Positions 20,656 through 32,347 of a DNA stretch of 33,264 nt are shown in pieces; position 1 is the first letter of the stretch; each line of letters opens with the position of its first letter. A model generated the notes under the pieces. It searched no databases, had not been told where the DNA came from, and saw only the letters and a list, made by a program, of their open reading frames with translations. Origin of the DNA: Chromera velia (lineage: Eukaryota; Sar; Chromeraceae). The stretch lies in assembly GCA_018398765.1 (NCBI GenBank), contig JAHBMJ010000679.1, positions 7,553 through 40,816 of the forward strand, given 5' to 3'. The position numbers and the translations under genes were made by a program.

Positions 20656-20676
20656 CCGGTAGTTACTCCTAACAGC

Positions 20677-21332
20677 ACAGTGTAAAAAAATAAATTAAAA
20701 AATAAAAAATAAAAGTGATTTTGAGCAATTTACTTTTTTATTTTTTTATGTATGGGGAGCCTTAGTAGAGCTTTTAGCATGAGCCAGCGATTTCCCCTTC
20801 TCCCTAGCTCCCTCAACTATCTCTCAACTGTCTTCCTACTTTCATCTACTTCCATTTTAACTTTCATCCCTTTCAAGATGGTCTTCTAATGACTTGTGAA
20901 TGAATGAATGAATGAAGTTGGCTTTGCTAGAGTATATTTTTTTTTTCTTCTTTTCGTTCCTCCGCTTGAACCGCTTTTTTTTATAATCATTCCGTTATAC
21001 ATTCCGTGCTTCTGTATGAACACTGTTTCATCCAACGAGGCTTAAATTAACGAGCTTCCAGGTGTATACCTCCCTAAATGATTGTACGTTATCAACATAG
21101 GCAACAGGCGGTGTGACCATTCTGAGCCCGCAGTGGGCCCTAGACTGACCCATTGAAAGTTTTAACGTGAGTAGTAAAAAGCTGGACAAACGTATATATA
21201 AAAGTACATGGAACTAAGAGGTCTGTCGAAGCCCTCTTGAATCAAGTAACACATAGAACGCCATACAATTACGGAGATCGAGAGTCAACACGGAGCCTTC
21301 GATCAATCAAATCGTTAAAGAAAGGTGGACAG
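20677..21332. other. Region between the TE nest and the M16 gene; no gene seen
   Basis: AT-rich at first (runs of A and T to about 20750), then a short (GAAT)n tract near 20900 and unique sequence. It should contain the 3' UTR of the M16 gene and the lost right flank of the kinase-ankyrin gene, but no further ankyrin exon is recognisable. Confidence 0.6.
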
Positions 21333-22681
21333 CTAGTCCTTGGCATCTGTGCTTGGCCGGTCTATGGCCGGAGTGCTCGAGGGGGCACTAGCAGGTGGGG
21401 GGGAAGAAGGTGGGGGTCGGGGGGAGGGGGGGTGGAACCTCGGGGGGTCCCTCAACCAGGGCCTGCCCGCCCTCCACCAGTCGATGTCGGACGGCGAAGA
21501 GAGCAACACCACTGAGGGGCCGTCCTGCCAGACGGTGGAGCGGAGTGAAGAGACAAACTTTTTGTTGGCCGGAGACGGAGAGGGGTGTGTACAGTTGGCA
21601 GGTACAGGTTGAAGTTCACTGCCTCTCTGATCATCTGCCGCCGAATCTGTAAAGGACTTTGTCTGGTCGCTCGACGGGACGGTCACCGTGGCTGTGTGAC
21701 TGTCACTGTCACTGTCACTGTCACTGTCAGTCGACTTGACGCTGGAGGAAGGGTCAGCGGGAAGACGTTTGGATGTCTCACTTTGTCCGCCTGAAGAAGA
21801 AGAAGGCGAAGGAGAAGATGGCGAAACTGCAGCTGTCACTGTCGGCGCAACTTCGGCGGCCTTCTTTTCCTTCTCCTTCTCTTTCCGCAGGGCGAGATGC
21901 CTGCTACTCCACGCCTGTACACTGAGTTTTCTTCGGTCAGAAAGAGGAAGCGGACCATGTTGCTGGTGGTGGTGGAGGGGTCTCAGGGACTCAGCAGAGC
22001 CGGGCCGTGCGTCTGATGCAGGCTGACTTAGAGAGTCGCTCTCTCTGTCGGTCTGTACCTGGGCGTCTCTTTTTCCTCCTGCAGAATCAGAGTTTTCTTC
22101 TTCTTGTGGAGGTTCCACAAAATCTTCTGGCAGGGGGGTGGGGTGACGAAGGTACCTGCATGCAGGCGCGCTTGTACGGAGGCAGGCACCGTAGAAGCAC
22201 AGAAAAAATGTATGCAAACGCGAATGCAACGAACCAACGAACCAACCAATCAATGAATCAAATAAAAAAGCAAAAATGGTATGCAGACAGACGGAGTCCT
22301 CTCTCACCGAAATGCGATCCTTCCGTACTGGGAAAAAAGCAAGGAAGTAAGGACGGAAGGAAAGAAAATCAGATTATTGCGTCCTTTCGGTACTCATCTT
22401 TGAAGTACAGAGAGCACCTGCCTGCTTTGCTTCCATCCTGTCTGCCTGTCTGAGCCTCCCTGGCCTCTTCCAAAGCAGTCTTAGAGAGGAGAGGAGAGTA
22501 GAGGAGAAAAGAGAAAGGCAGGGGAAAATCAAATCCGTTTGCAGGTGGAGCGCAAGAGAAAAAGTCAAGAGGCGCATCAAAGAAAGGGAGAGAGGCACCT
22601 TGTTACCCCGCATGAATGAAAAAAACGACACTCACTCTCTCTCTCTCACACACACACAGAGAGAGAGAGAGAGAGCGAGCG

Positions 22682-22757
<76 letters not shown>

Positions 22758-22766
22758 CGAGAGAGA

Positions 22767-22806
<40 letters not shown>

Positions 22807-25289
22807 CAACGGATGACAGACATGCCACAGCAAAAAGCAAAGAGGGAAACGAACGAACGAAGGGAGGAAGGAAGAGAAGAAGCCCAGAGAAGTAAAACGC
22901 ACTTATCGAAGAATTGTAGTAGTTTCGCTTTGTTCACCGAGGACCTATCGCGCGCAACTGTAGACAGACGGGCGCCCCTGCAAAGGTATGAAAGAAGGAA
23001 CGATTCCATGTCGATGCAAGTGCTTCGAGTTCATCAATTGAGCCATCCATGCGCAGCCTCTCAGGACCTTTCCTCCTTCCGCCATTCCATTCTTTTCTTT
23101 CTTTCGTACACCGCAGACAACAACTTGCATCTCAAAGCAGGACAAGACAAAACGACAGGAGACACGCAGTCTCGCATTCCCGCACGAGAGAGAGGAAAAG
23201 CAAAAAGGAAGGGAGCGTGCCCACTGCGGCCTCCATGCATGGACAAACACACACACAACTCGAAGAATCCCTTCCAAAGTACACATGCGGTCTCCCTTGC
23301 TGCTGCATTCCCTGTCGCTCTCTCTTACGGTTCCACCTCCCCTCATTCACAAACAGACAGGCCGACAGAGACATACAGAGGGGGAGACAAAATGGTTCTT
23401 CTTGTTCCGCAAAGAAACAAAAGGGAGACAGAAAGACAAAAAACCAAAAAAGGGAAAAGAAGAAAGGAAAGAAGAAAAAACACAAAGAACATGAAGTCAT
23501 CTAACCTCTCGAAGTCAAAAGAGCCCAAAACGATCTCTCCCCAGAACCTAGACGCGCTCTGCTCCAGACTGCAGTGAGACAGACAGGCAATCGCACACAT
23601 ACAAATGCACTCACGAACACACAAACACACACACACATACATACATACATACATACATACACACATACACATACTCCCCCCCATACGCGCAGTCACCCAC
23701 TCACACGTTCTCACGTGCGAGCAAGCACCCACAAAAAGATCTGCAACTGTACACACACAAAACAAACATGAACCCACCTCTTGTCTGCGAGTGAATATTT
23801 GGAGGCAAGTCCGTTGGCCGCTTTGTCAAAGTCTTCGTCGCTCATCTGATCGAGCTCCTTGCTGCATCCATTTATTTACACATATTTGTTTAGATACATT
23901 TACAGAATTCATCTGATCGAGCTCCTTGCTGCATGCATGCAGTTTTTTTTTTCTTTTTTTTTTCTTCTTCAAGCTCCTTGCTGCATATGCGCATGCAGTG
24001 AATTATTTGAGGGGCAACGGGAGATCGGGTCTGCATGTGTGATTGTTTTCTCTTCTTCTTTCCCCCCTTCCTTCACTGACGCACGCGAATAATTGAAGCT
24101 GTCCAGCACGCACGGACGGACGAAACGAAGGAAGGAACAAAAGACAGGAAGCTTCCAAGAAAGAAAGAGCGCAGGCAGAGAAACTACAAAAATCAGGGAA
24201 AACAAATTGTTTTCTTGAAGAAAAATAAGGAGGAGAAAAGGACGACCGAAAATCCCTCCCCTTCTTCCACGCGCGATCAATTTGACCACCGCTATCCCCC
24301 CCCCCCCGTTGCCGGGTGCCACCTCACCAACCGGAAGCTCTCTAGCCGCTGCTCGATGTGTATCTCCAGGTCCATGCATTCTTTTTCACTCACATAATGC
24401 ATGCATGCACCAACCGGAAGCTCTCTAGCCACTGCTCGATGTGTATCTCCAGGTCCACAGGGTCTGCCACTGTGCTCTGCACCACCACCGAGAGCCCTCT
24501 GTGTCCTCCGGTGCTACGGACGAAAGCGCTGACGATATATCTGCATTCATTCATTCATTCATTCGTTCGTTCGTTCCTTCGTTCGTTCGCTCATTCATTC
24601 ATTCATTCATTCATTCATTCATTCATTTCTCTCCCATGTCGTTGTATAAGTATATGCATGTCTTTCGGTGTCTCTCTCCCGGGTTCTTCTCTCTACTCTC
24701 ATGTTCTTTCCTTCGTTCTCCTTTCGTCACTTCGCCAGGCGTCCCATGGGCAACAAAATAAAACCCACCCAAAGGAAAGGAAAGGAAGCGAAAAAAAAAG
24801 GATATGCGGGAGGGAGGGAGGGAGAGGGAAAATTGTGAAGAAAGGTGCAGAACATAGAGCCGCGCAGACAGAGCGCTCGGAGCAAGTGTCTGTGGATTAA
24901 CGCAGGCAAATTAGAAAGGAAGAAAAGTCAAAGAGAAGAGGATCACAGGAGTCCGCGGCTTTCCTCTTCGCTTCGTTTCTGTCTCTTTCTCTCTCTCCTT
25001 CTGACAGACATGTAGACCGTCTTTTCTTCTCTTCTTCTATGGACACTCACCCGAGTTGTTTTTGCGTCCGCATTCGGTAGAACGCAGACCTGCACAGATG
25101 CGCGATATATGTGAACACACTTATGAGACTTCCAGTAAGGAAAAGAGGGGGGGGCGGGGGCAGGCCACAGAGAGTGAGGAAAAGAAGCAGGAGAAAGAAC
25201 ATTAAGGCAGGTCACGTACATATTCAAAAGAGCTGCATAAAGTGCACCTACTTATATCCACACACTTACACATCCATAGATAGACATAC

Positions 25290-25332
<43 letters not shown>

Positions 25333-25553
25333 AATGAACATGAAACCGCTCCATGCAACCATTCCTTTGCGACTTTGCTAGCTGACCTGCTTGCCAGCTG
25401 CTGAGTCAGATCCAGCAGTACGACCTGAATGTCTTTTTCCTTCGGTCTCTCGCTCCCTCCGCTCTCTCCGGACCTTCTGAGTGCCTGGAGGTCATATTCG
25501 TTTTCCTCTTCCGCCACCTGGACGCATGGTGATGCAACCGTGTTTCATTTCAT

Positions 25554-25590
<37 letters not shown>

Positions 25591-26270
25591 ACACGTGCAC
25601 GCAGACACCCGTCCATCTGTCCTGACTATATGACAGATCGACAGGCAGCCTTTTCTTCATATACACAACAGACAAAAACGAAAAAAAAAACAAAAGACAG
25701 GCAGAATATGTGACCTATTTTTTTCTTTTTTCTACAGACAGACTGTATGTTTCTTTTTCTCCCTTCTTTTACTTCATCATGTACAAACAGACAGACTATA
25801 TCGTCTTTTCTTTCCTTTCTCTTCCTTTGCTTGAGAAGACAGACAGACTATATGTTTCTTCTTCTTCTCCCTCTTTTTCTTTGTAAGACAGACAGACAGA
25901 CAGATAGACAGACAAAGAGGCAGACGGGCAGATGGACAGACCATATGTTCCTTCTTCTCCCCCCTTTTCTTCATGTACATAACAGACAAATGGACAGACA
26001 AAGTTCATGGTTTTTCTTCTCCCTTCTTTTCTTCGTGTGCACAACAGACAAACAGACACAGACAGACAGACAGACAGACAGACAGAGAGACAGAGACCAT
26101 ATGTTTCTTCTTCTCTTTCTTTTTTTCAGGCAGGCAGACAGAAAAAGAGACGAAGAGAGAGACAAAGAGACAAACAGGCAGACCTGCAGGTGGAGTTCGA
26201 GAGCGGAGTTAGGGTCGCTGGCCCGTGCGAGCTGACGCATCGTCACCACCCGCCCGGGGTGCTTCGGAAG
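21333..26270 (-). CDS. M16 domain-4 exons with a low-complexity C-terminal extension
   Basis: Exons from 26270 down encode LPKHPGRVVTMRQLA, NSALELHLQ, a short acidic insert, VVLLDLTQQLASR|SAFYRMRTQKQLG|YIVSAFVRSTGG, then ELDQMSDEDF, RFWGEIVLGSFDF and NKAKLLQFFDK. These follow the fourth M16 domain without a gap. The terminal exon (22155-21333, 273 codons) inserts an acidic Pro/Gln/His-rich segment before RRKLSVQAWSSRH, then adds a 160-residue tail rich in Ser, Pro and Asp, including (SD)n from a GTCACT repeat at about 21706-21730. Exons at 24540 and 23857 are each flanked by introner-like duplications. Confidence 0.8.
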
Positions 26271-27528
26271 CTGGACACACCTGCAGGGAGGCAGGCAGGC
26301 AGGCAGGCAGGCAGACGAGGAGGCGGAAGGATGCACGCTTGCTTTCTTTCTGTCCGTTGCTTTATTCGTTTGTTTGTACACCCCTGCAAACTGAACGTGT
26401 GTCCTCTCCATACACGTGCGTGTGAATTCAGTTACGCATTCGATCATTCAATTCGCCTGAAAGAAAGAAAGAATAATCAATCCAGGGGGGCATGAGGCAT
26501 GAGGCAGGCAGGGGGTCTGCAGAGGACCCGAAAGGGGACCGAGGGAGCGGGGGAGAGAGACGGGAGAGAAACTGACTCAGGGCTACGACACCCGCATCCC
26601 ATACAGCCAGCCTTCCTCCTCCTTCCCGGTGACCCACCGACCAACCGTATCGAGCGCCTCTCCCCCAATCCCGACAACGCCCTCCCGCCCTGCAGCCAGG
26701 GCCCCAGTCCCGTCTCTCCCTTCTCTCCTCCCAAGAGGCCCCGAACCGCGGATTCCGCACATTCCAAGTCAATCGCACCCCCTGCCTGCAAAAATGGTAC
26801 GTTGGTTCAAGAGAGGATAAGCCAGGATGGATACACAATCAATCCTGCATGCAAGGTCGCAGTAGTAGAAGAAGAAGTACATGCATGCAAGCACGAGAGG
26901 GTAGCTGGCATGGCATCGCATGCAGAGAGAGCAGAGAGAGATCCATTGACAAACAAAGGTCGGAGGGAGATCCGCATGCCAACAAACCAAGTGACAGACA
27001 GACAGACAAACAGAGACAGCCAGCATGCAGCAAATCCAGTCACAGTAAGCAGAAGAGAAGAGAAGCAGGCCTATCTGTGTTTACCCATGAACGCACCAAC
27101 CATGGCAGAGAGATCAGAGGCCCTCAGAACATCACGCGCCACCTCCGCAACCCTTTGGAGGTTACATGCCTGCATGGAAGAAAGAATTTCTTTGGTCAAC
27201 AGCAAAAGGCCATTTTTGAATCTTGGTTGAGTGACTCTTCTGTTCTCTTCTCGTGCATGTCTCGATCAAATGGAGAGACTGAAGCCAAAAGAGAGAAAAG
27301 AGGGGCACTGAACCGGCCAGACAGACAGACAGACAGACAGGAGATGCAGGCAGCGATACAGTCATGTGGCGGTGTATTGCAAGCAAGGGGCCAGCCAAAT
27401 CCCTCTCCTTCCTCTTCTCTCCTTAATTCGCCCAGATGATCCCCAGAAGAGAAAAAAAGAAATCAAACCGCAAACTTCTGCGTCCATTTTTGTTTTCTCT
27501 CTCTCCCTCAAACACAGCCAACGCACGA

Positions 27529-27559
<31 letters not shown>

Positions 27560-29566
27560 CCCAAAGCAACGTGCGTCACAGAGAGAGAAAACACACACAC
27601 AGGGAGAAAACCGACCCACCGACCGCATCGTCTTGCAGCACGGCCAAGACAGCCTCGTTGTCGAAGTCCTTGTTCATCAACGTGTACGCCGCCCAGGTCC
27701 TGCAGACAATCAACGATCGAATGAAGCGATGATTCACAGCAGCCAGCAAGCCAGTAGATTGATCGATTGATTGATTGAGAAGATTATCCGCGTGAGAGCG
27801 AGTCGCTGTTTCAGCTGCAGACCCGTGCAGGCAAAAACGAATCCCTTCACACATCTTTCTTTGCAGTTTTCTTTGCAAACGGAGAATCGAGAAGCGTGGA
27901 CCGAGTGAGTGAGTGAATGAGTGCGTGTGTCTGTGAGGGATCGCCCCAATCGATTCGTTCCCTGTATGCATACAAGCATGGTTCCTTGGTTCGTTGGTTG
28001 GTGCATCACATCACATCACATCATGGGACTGCATGGGAGGGGGAGGAGTGCACCATCATCATCACATGGACTCAAGGGGGCGTTTCCTTCCCCCATGCCT
28101 GTATGCTCCTTTTGGAAGGATCGATCCTGCCTGCCTGCCTGCCTGTATGTGCAACCACACCTTCAACCACTGGGCTGGCTCGTTTTCTTTCCTTGAAAGT
28201 AAGTACCGTTCTGTACATTTGATTTGATGCGCGCGAACTTTTTTTATGCAGCCGTGAAAAGATTCAGAGTCTTCTCCTTCCTTACTTTGTGTGCATAGAA
28301 GGAAATTAAGCATATAAGCATAGGGAAAGAGAAAGAAATGTCTGGATGGATGTGTTTGGTTCTCTGAAGCTCTTTTACGTGTTTTGTGAAGTTCATAATT
28401 GTAAGGCAAAAAAACGACATGAATAGTCCCAGGGACACATTTTCGCCTCCATTTTCAATCTACAGTTGGTTCTCCAGCGAATGGAAGACGCCTGAGGTGC
28501 CCATCCCCTCTTCCTTCCTCTTTTCTTTCTGTTCATTCAACTGTTTGACTGCCGGTCTGACTGATCTATACAGACAGTATGCGGTCAATGAAGAACAAGG
28601 AAGAAAGGCCTTTGAAGGAACGAACAGCGTGACCCTTCCATTGCGATCATGACTCTGTGCGATTCCAACTCTGTGAAAGAAACCGCTTGCACGACAATCC
28701 GTCCCCACTTCTCTACACGAGGCATTTCGCCAATAAAGAAACCAACAAACGAACAAAGAACAAGGCAAGCAAGCAAACAAACAAACCTGACGGTGCTGCT
28801 TCTGGTCTTCGATCTCGGGGTCCTGCTGCCCCCCCCCTTCGCTCTCTCCATTTCCTCTCTTCCCCTACTCCTCCTTCCTCCCCAACACCTCTCTTCACAA
28901 GAACAGCAATCGCAAGGAGATAGACACACACACGAGGCCTCACTGTCCTCAGTCAGGGCATCCCTCTCTCTCTCTCCGAGAACACTCGAAAAGGACAGAG
29001 GACACTCAAACCGACAGCAGTCAGAGTGATGGGAGTCAGACACAAATTCTTCCTTCTCTCCATGCGATGCCGATGCAAACCCGCAAGGCTCAGCCGTCCA
29101 GCAGTCTGTTTGGATGCTGTCGCGAAGATCCATTTCGGTCTCTTTTTCACACAGACAGCAATGGGAATTTTGCTGAGCAAATGCAACAGCTGCGTCCTCT
29201 CTTTCCCCTCCCTCCCCTGTCTCAGATATGCACATGTTGCCCCAGTCTGAAAGCCCCTCTCCATTCTCACCCAGGCTCTGCAGCTGAGTCATGAGACCAC
29301 TTTGGGGTGCCACCCGGCCCCCCGTCGATTCATTTTCTTCTTCTTCTGCTTGTCTCCGCTTCCCCTCACGCAGGAGCCCCTTTTCCTTTTTCCTGTTCAG
29401 CAAGAGAGCAAGCGTCCACAAAACCCTTTCAACACGTGCATACCGATACACTCCACCACCCACGCATCCATCCACTTGATTGAAATACCCAGACACCAAA
29501 GTATGTTTTCACTTGATTTTTGAACCGCGCGTCCACATACACAAACACATAGACAGACAGACAGAC

Positions 29567-29601
<35 letters not shown>

Positions 29602-30023
29602 GAGGAAGAGGAGGAGGAGGACCAGGGACAGTCCTTCGATCTCCTTTGAAGTCGACACAAGGGGCTCCTCTCTCTCTCAATCGAGCATTGAGTGAGTGAG
29701 TAAGTGAGCAAGCGAGCGAGTGAGTAAGTGAGCAAGCAAGTGAGTGAGTCAGCGAGTGGGTGTACTTATTCACATGCGTACAATCTACATGCATGCATGA
29801 GGAGCATCAATTGTCTTCTCTCTCCGCACATCCAGCCCGGCATACTGGACCGACCACATCCAAACACCCAACCAACCAACCCCACGCTCCCCTCTATCGA
29901 CCGACTTCTCCGAGGCATCACATGGGGGGATCGAGAAGACAAGAAGTGATGTGAAGAAGAAAAAGACAGCGGACGCATGCATGAGTCATCCATCAGACTG
30001 CTGACACGCACACACACACACAC

Positions 30024-30060
<37 letters not shown>

Positions 30061-30699
30061 GAGAGAGAGAAACAGAGACAGACAGAGAGGTCGGGAGTCT
30101 TCCTGCACAGCCTCTTGCTGTACAGAATGGCTTCTCCCGTTTGAACTACCTCACTCAGTCATTTACTAAATTCCTAGTTGATCGATCGATAAATTGACTG
30201 ACTGACTGGCTGACTGACTGACTGGCTGACTGACTGACTGACTGACTGGCTGGCTGACTGACTGACTGACTGACTGAGCAGTAGGAGAGGCCCCGTTCTT
30301 CTTCCTGTTTTCATACGCCCGGATAAGTCGTTTCCTGCATGCAAGGCGTGGGTGGGTGGGTGCAAGAGGAGAAGTAGACTGACAGAAAAAGAAAGAAGCA
30401 GTTAAGATAACGTGAAAGTGATAGGAAAAGAAGGAAACGGCTTTGTGAGAGCAGCAACGCAAAACGCAAACGGAAGGACGTGGACAAACGGGCATTGTAC
30501 CCAGATCTAATTTGACTGACTGACAGTTTGACTGACTGACTGACTGAACGAACAAACGAAGGAACAAGATGGCCGGCCGGACGGTTCCTTGACTGCTTAA
30601 TTGCTTAACACGATGGGGTCCCCGTTGGGTCGGGTCTCTCTCCCTCCCTCCGTCCCTCCCTCAAGTGTCTCGTCTCGATTGCCTACAATTGTTTTATTT

Positions 30700-30737
<38 letters not shown>

Positions 30738-32309
30738 CCTGCCTTGTATAGCATGCCAATAGTACCACGGCATCATTAGGTTCCACACTGAAGCGATAAT
30801 TATTCGTTCTTTCTCTCCCCCCTTTTTTTGGCTTCTCCTTTTCTTTCTCTCCTTGCTTTTTTTTTTTTTGGCCTTCGTCCATGCAGTCAGTCAGTCAGTC
30901 CGTTTGTCTTTGTGCACCCTCCGCCCATGCATTCTGCTTCTCGATCTGTATGTTTCTGTCTGTGCTTGTTTCTTATTTCGACTCACCGAGTTGCCACAAA
31001 TGTTTGAATTACTTCTTCCAACTCTTCTCTTTCGAGGACCATCTCTCGCTCTCTGCCTCGATGCTCTGAATTTCCGTCTCCCTCTCGTGAAGAAGAAAAC
31101 ATTTTTGTCGACGAAGAAGATGAAGAGGGCCAAAGACGCCGTCTCTGGAGCATCTCTCTCATCGTCCCAAAAATCCCCCTCGTGCTCTCTTCCGCTTCCC
31201 TTTCAGACCTCAATGCCGTCTGTTCTCTGCAGAGCAAGCATGCAAACGAAAAAGAAAAAGGAAAACAAATGACCAAAGAAGCATTCTTCCGGACCCATTT
31301 CACGTTTCCCCAAGCCAGACAGACCATTTGTTTTCTTTCTGAAATCATCAACCGATCGGACTGCCTTGCACGTCCTTCCTGCCAGAAGAAAAACTCGAGA
31401 GCTAGAAAAAACTCTTGGAACCAAGAAAATGGCTGCACCACTTGCGATCAAATTGTGTCGCCTTTCACGAAAGAATGGCAGGAAACTAATTCAACAAACA
31501 AATCAGTCACTTAAAAAAAAAAAAAACAGAAAGGATTGACGTACAGCGAATTGCCCAGACAGGATAAACCTCTCCTCAAGGGTTTCGCAGAGGCAGACAC
31601 AAAACAAAAAAAGGGGATTGGTGAAAAACATTCGCAGAAACACACATGCAAAGGCATCGCTTCCTTACTTCCTTCACTTGCTCACTCACTCCCTAGCTTG
31701 CTTGCTGTGTCTGTGAGACAACGCCTTCTGATGGATATGGGATACACTGATTCTCCGATCCGTCCTGATTCACTGGCCCTCAGCATCATCCTCTGACCTA
31801 CCCCGTCTCCGTCTCCTCCGCCAACCTCGCCGCCCTCTCGCAGAGATCCACAGTCCGACCAAACTCCTCCCCGACCCTCACAGCCAAAACAGGAAGTTTG
31901 GGCGCGAACCCCCCGAACAAGAAATCCAGACTGCCGCTGGCACCAGAGCACCGGACCAGACAATCAAGACCTGCGGGTGCATGCATGTGGTTACATGCAT
32001 ACATGCATTCACGTGGTTTTATTTACGCGTTGATTATCTTTCTGCATCTGTATTCCTTTGGCAGGTCGGGACAGCACTCCTCCATCCGAACAAGATCGCA
32101 TCCCATGCACACGACAACGAAGGAGGTGCGAAGCAACACGCGCGAAAGGAAATGTCAGAGGGGTCTCTCACGTCCCCCCGGCAGAGAGAACAAAGAAAGA
32201 AAGAAAGAAAGAAAGGAAGGAAGGAAAGAAAGAAAGAAAGAAAGAAAGGAAGGAAGGAAGGAAAGAAAGAAGGAAAGAAGGAAAGACGGAAAGAAGGAAA
32301 GAAGGAAAG

Positions 32310-32347
<38 letters not shown>

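Larger units (their letters stand above)
14027..20676. mobile_element. TIR element (15-bp inverted ends) split by the copia insertion
   Basis: GCTGTTAGGAGTAAC at 14027-14041 has an exact inverted partner at 20662-20676. Without the copia element (14543-20655) and one copy of its 5-bp target duplication the element is about 530 bp. Its body contains at least ten copies of GGTAAYC or its complement (14054-14518) and encodes nothing. No target duplication could be confirmed outside the ends, so the superfamily is not assigned. Confidence 0.6.
27700..30986 (-). other. Unusually long (3.3 kb) intron of the M16 gene
   Basis: Flanking exons splice in phase (CG|G gives Arg), so no exon is required inside. 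Other introns of this gene are 209-747 bp. The interval holds several microsatellites and a 304-codon minus-strand open frame (28585-29499). A possible mini-exon after TCGCTTCAG at about 30780 (VEPNDAVVLLACY) also fits the phase on its 5' side, but I found no convincing donor. I report the interval as intron with a possible nested or alternative exon. Confidence 0.5.

Noticed and set aside
22600-23577. 325-codon plus-strand open frame
   Set aside because: It is mainly translation of the GA microsatellite and intron sequence, and it overlaps well-supported minus-strand M16 exons at 22903-22977 and 23506-23568.
25880-26100. Regularly spaced repeats resembling a CRISPR array
   Set aside because: Units are degenerate CAGA and pyrimidine tracts of varying length in a eukaryotic intron, with no unique spacers and no cas genes.
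27362-27445. Possible M16 exon (DHLGELRREEEGEGFGWP)
   Set aside because: The exons on either side (27699-27624 and 27169-27085) join directly in phase and match the family order, and no clean acceptor precedes this stretch.
29766-30053. Minus-strand open frame in the long M16 intron
   Set aside because: It starts in a CA repeat, shows no domain and is not needed by splice phase.
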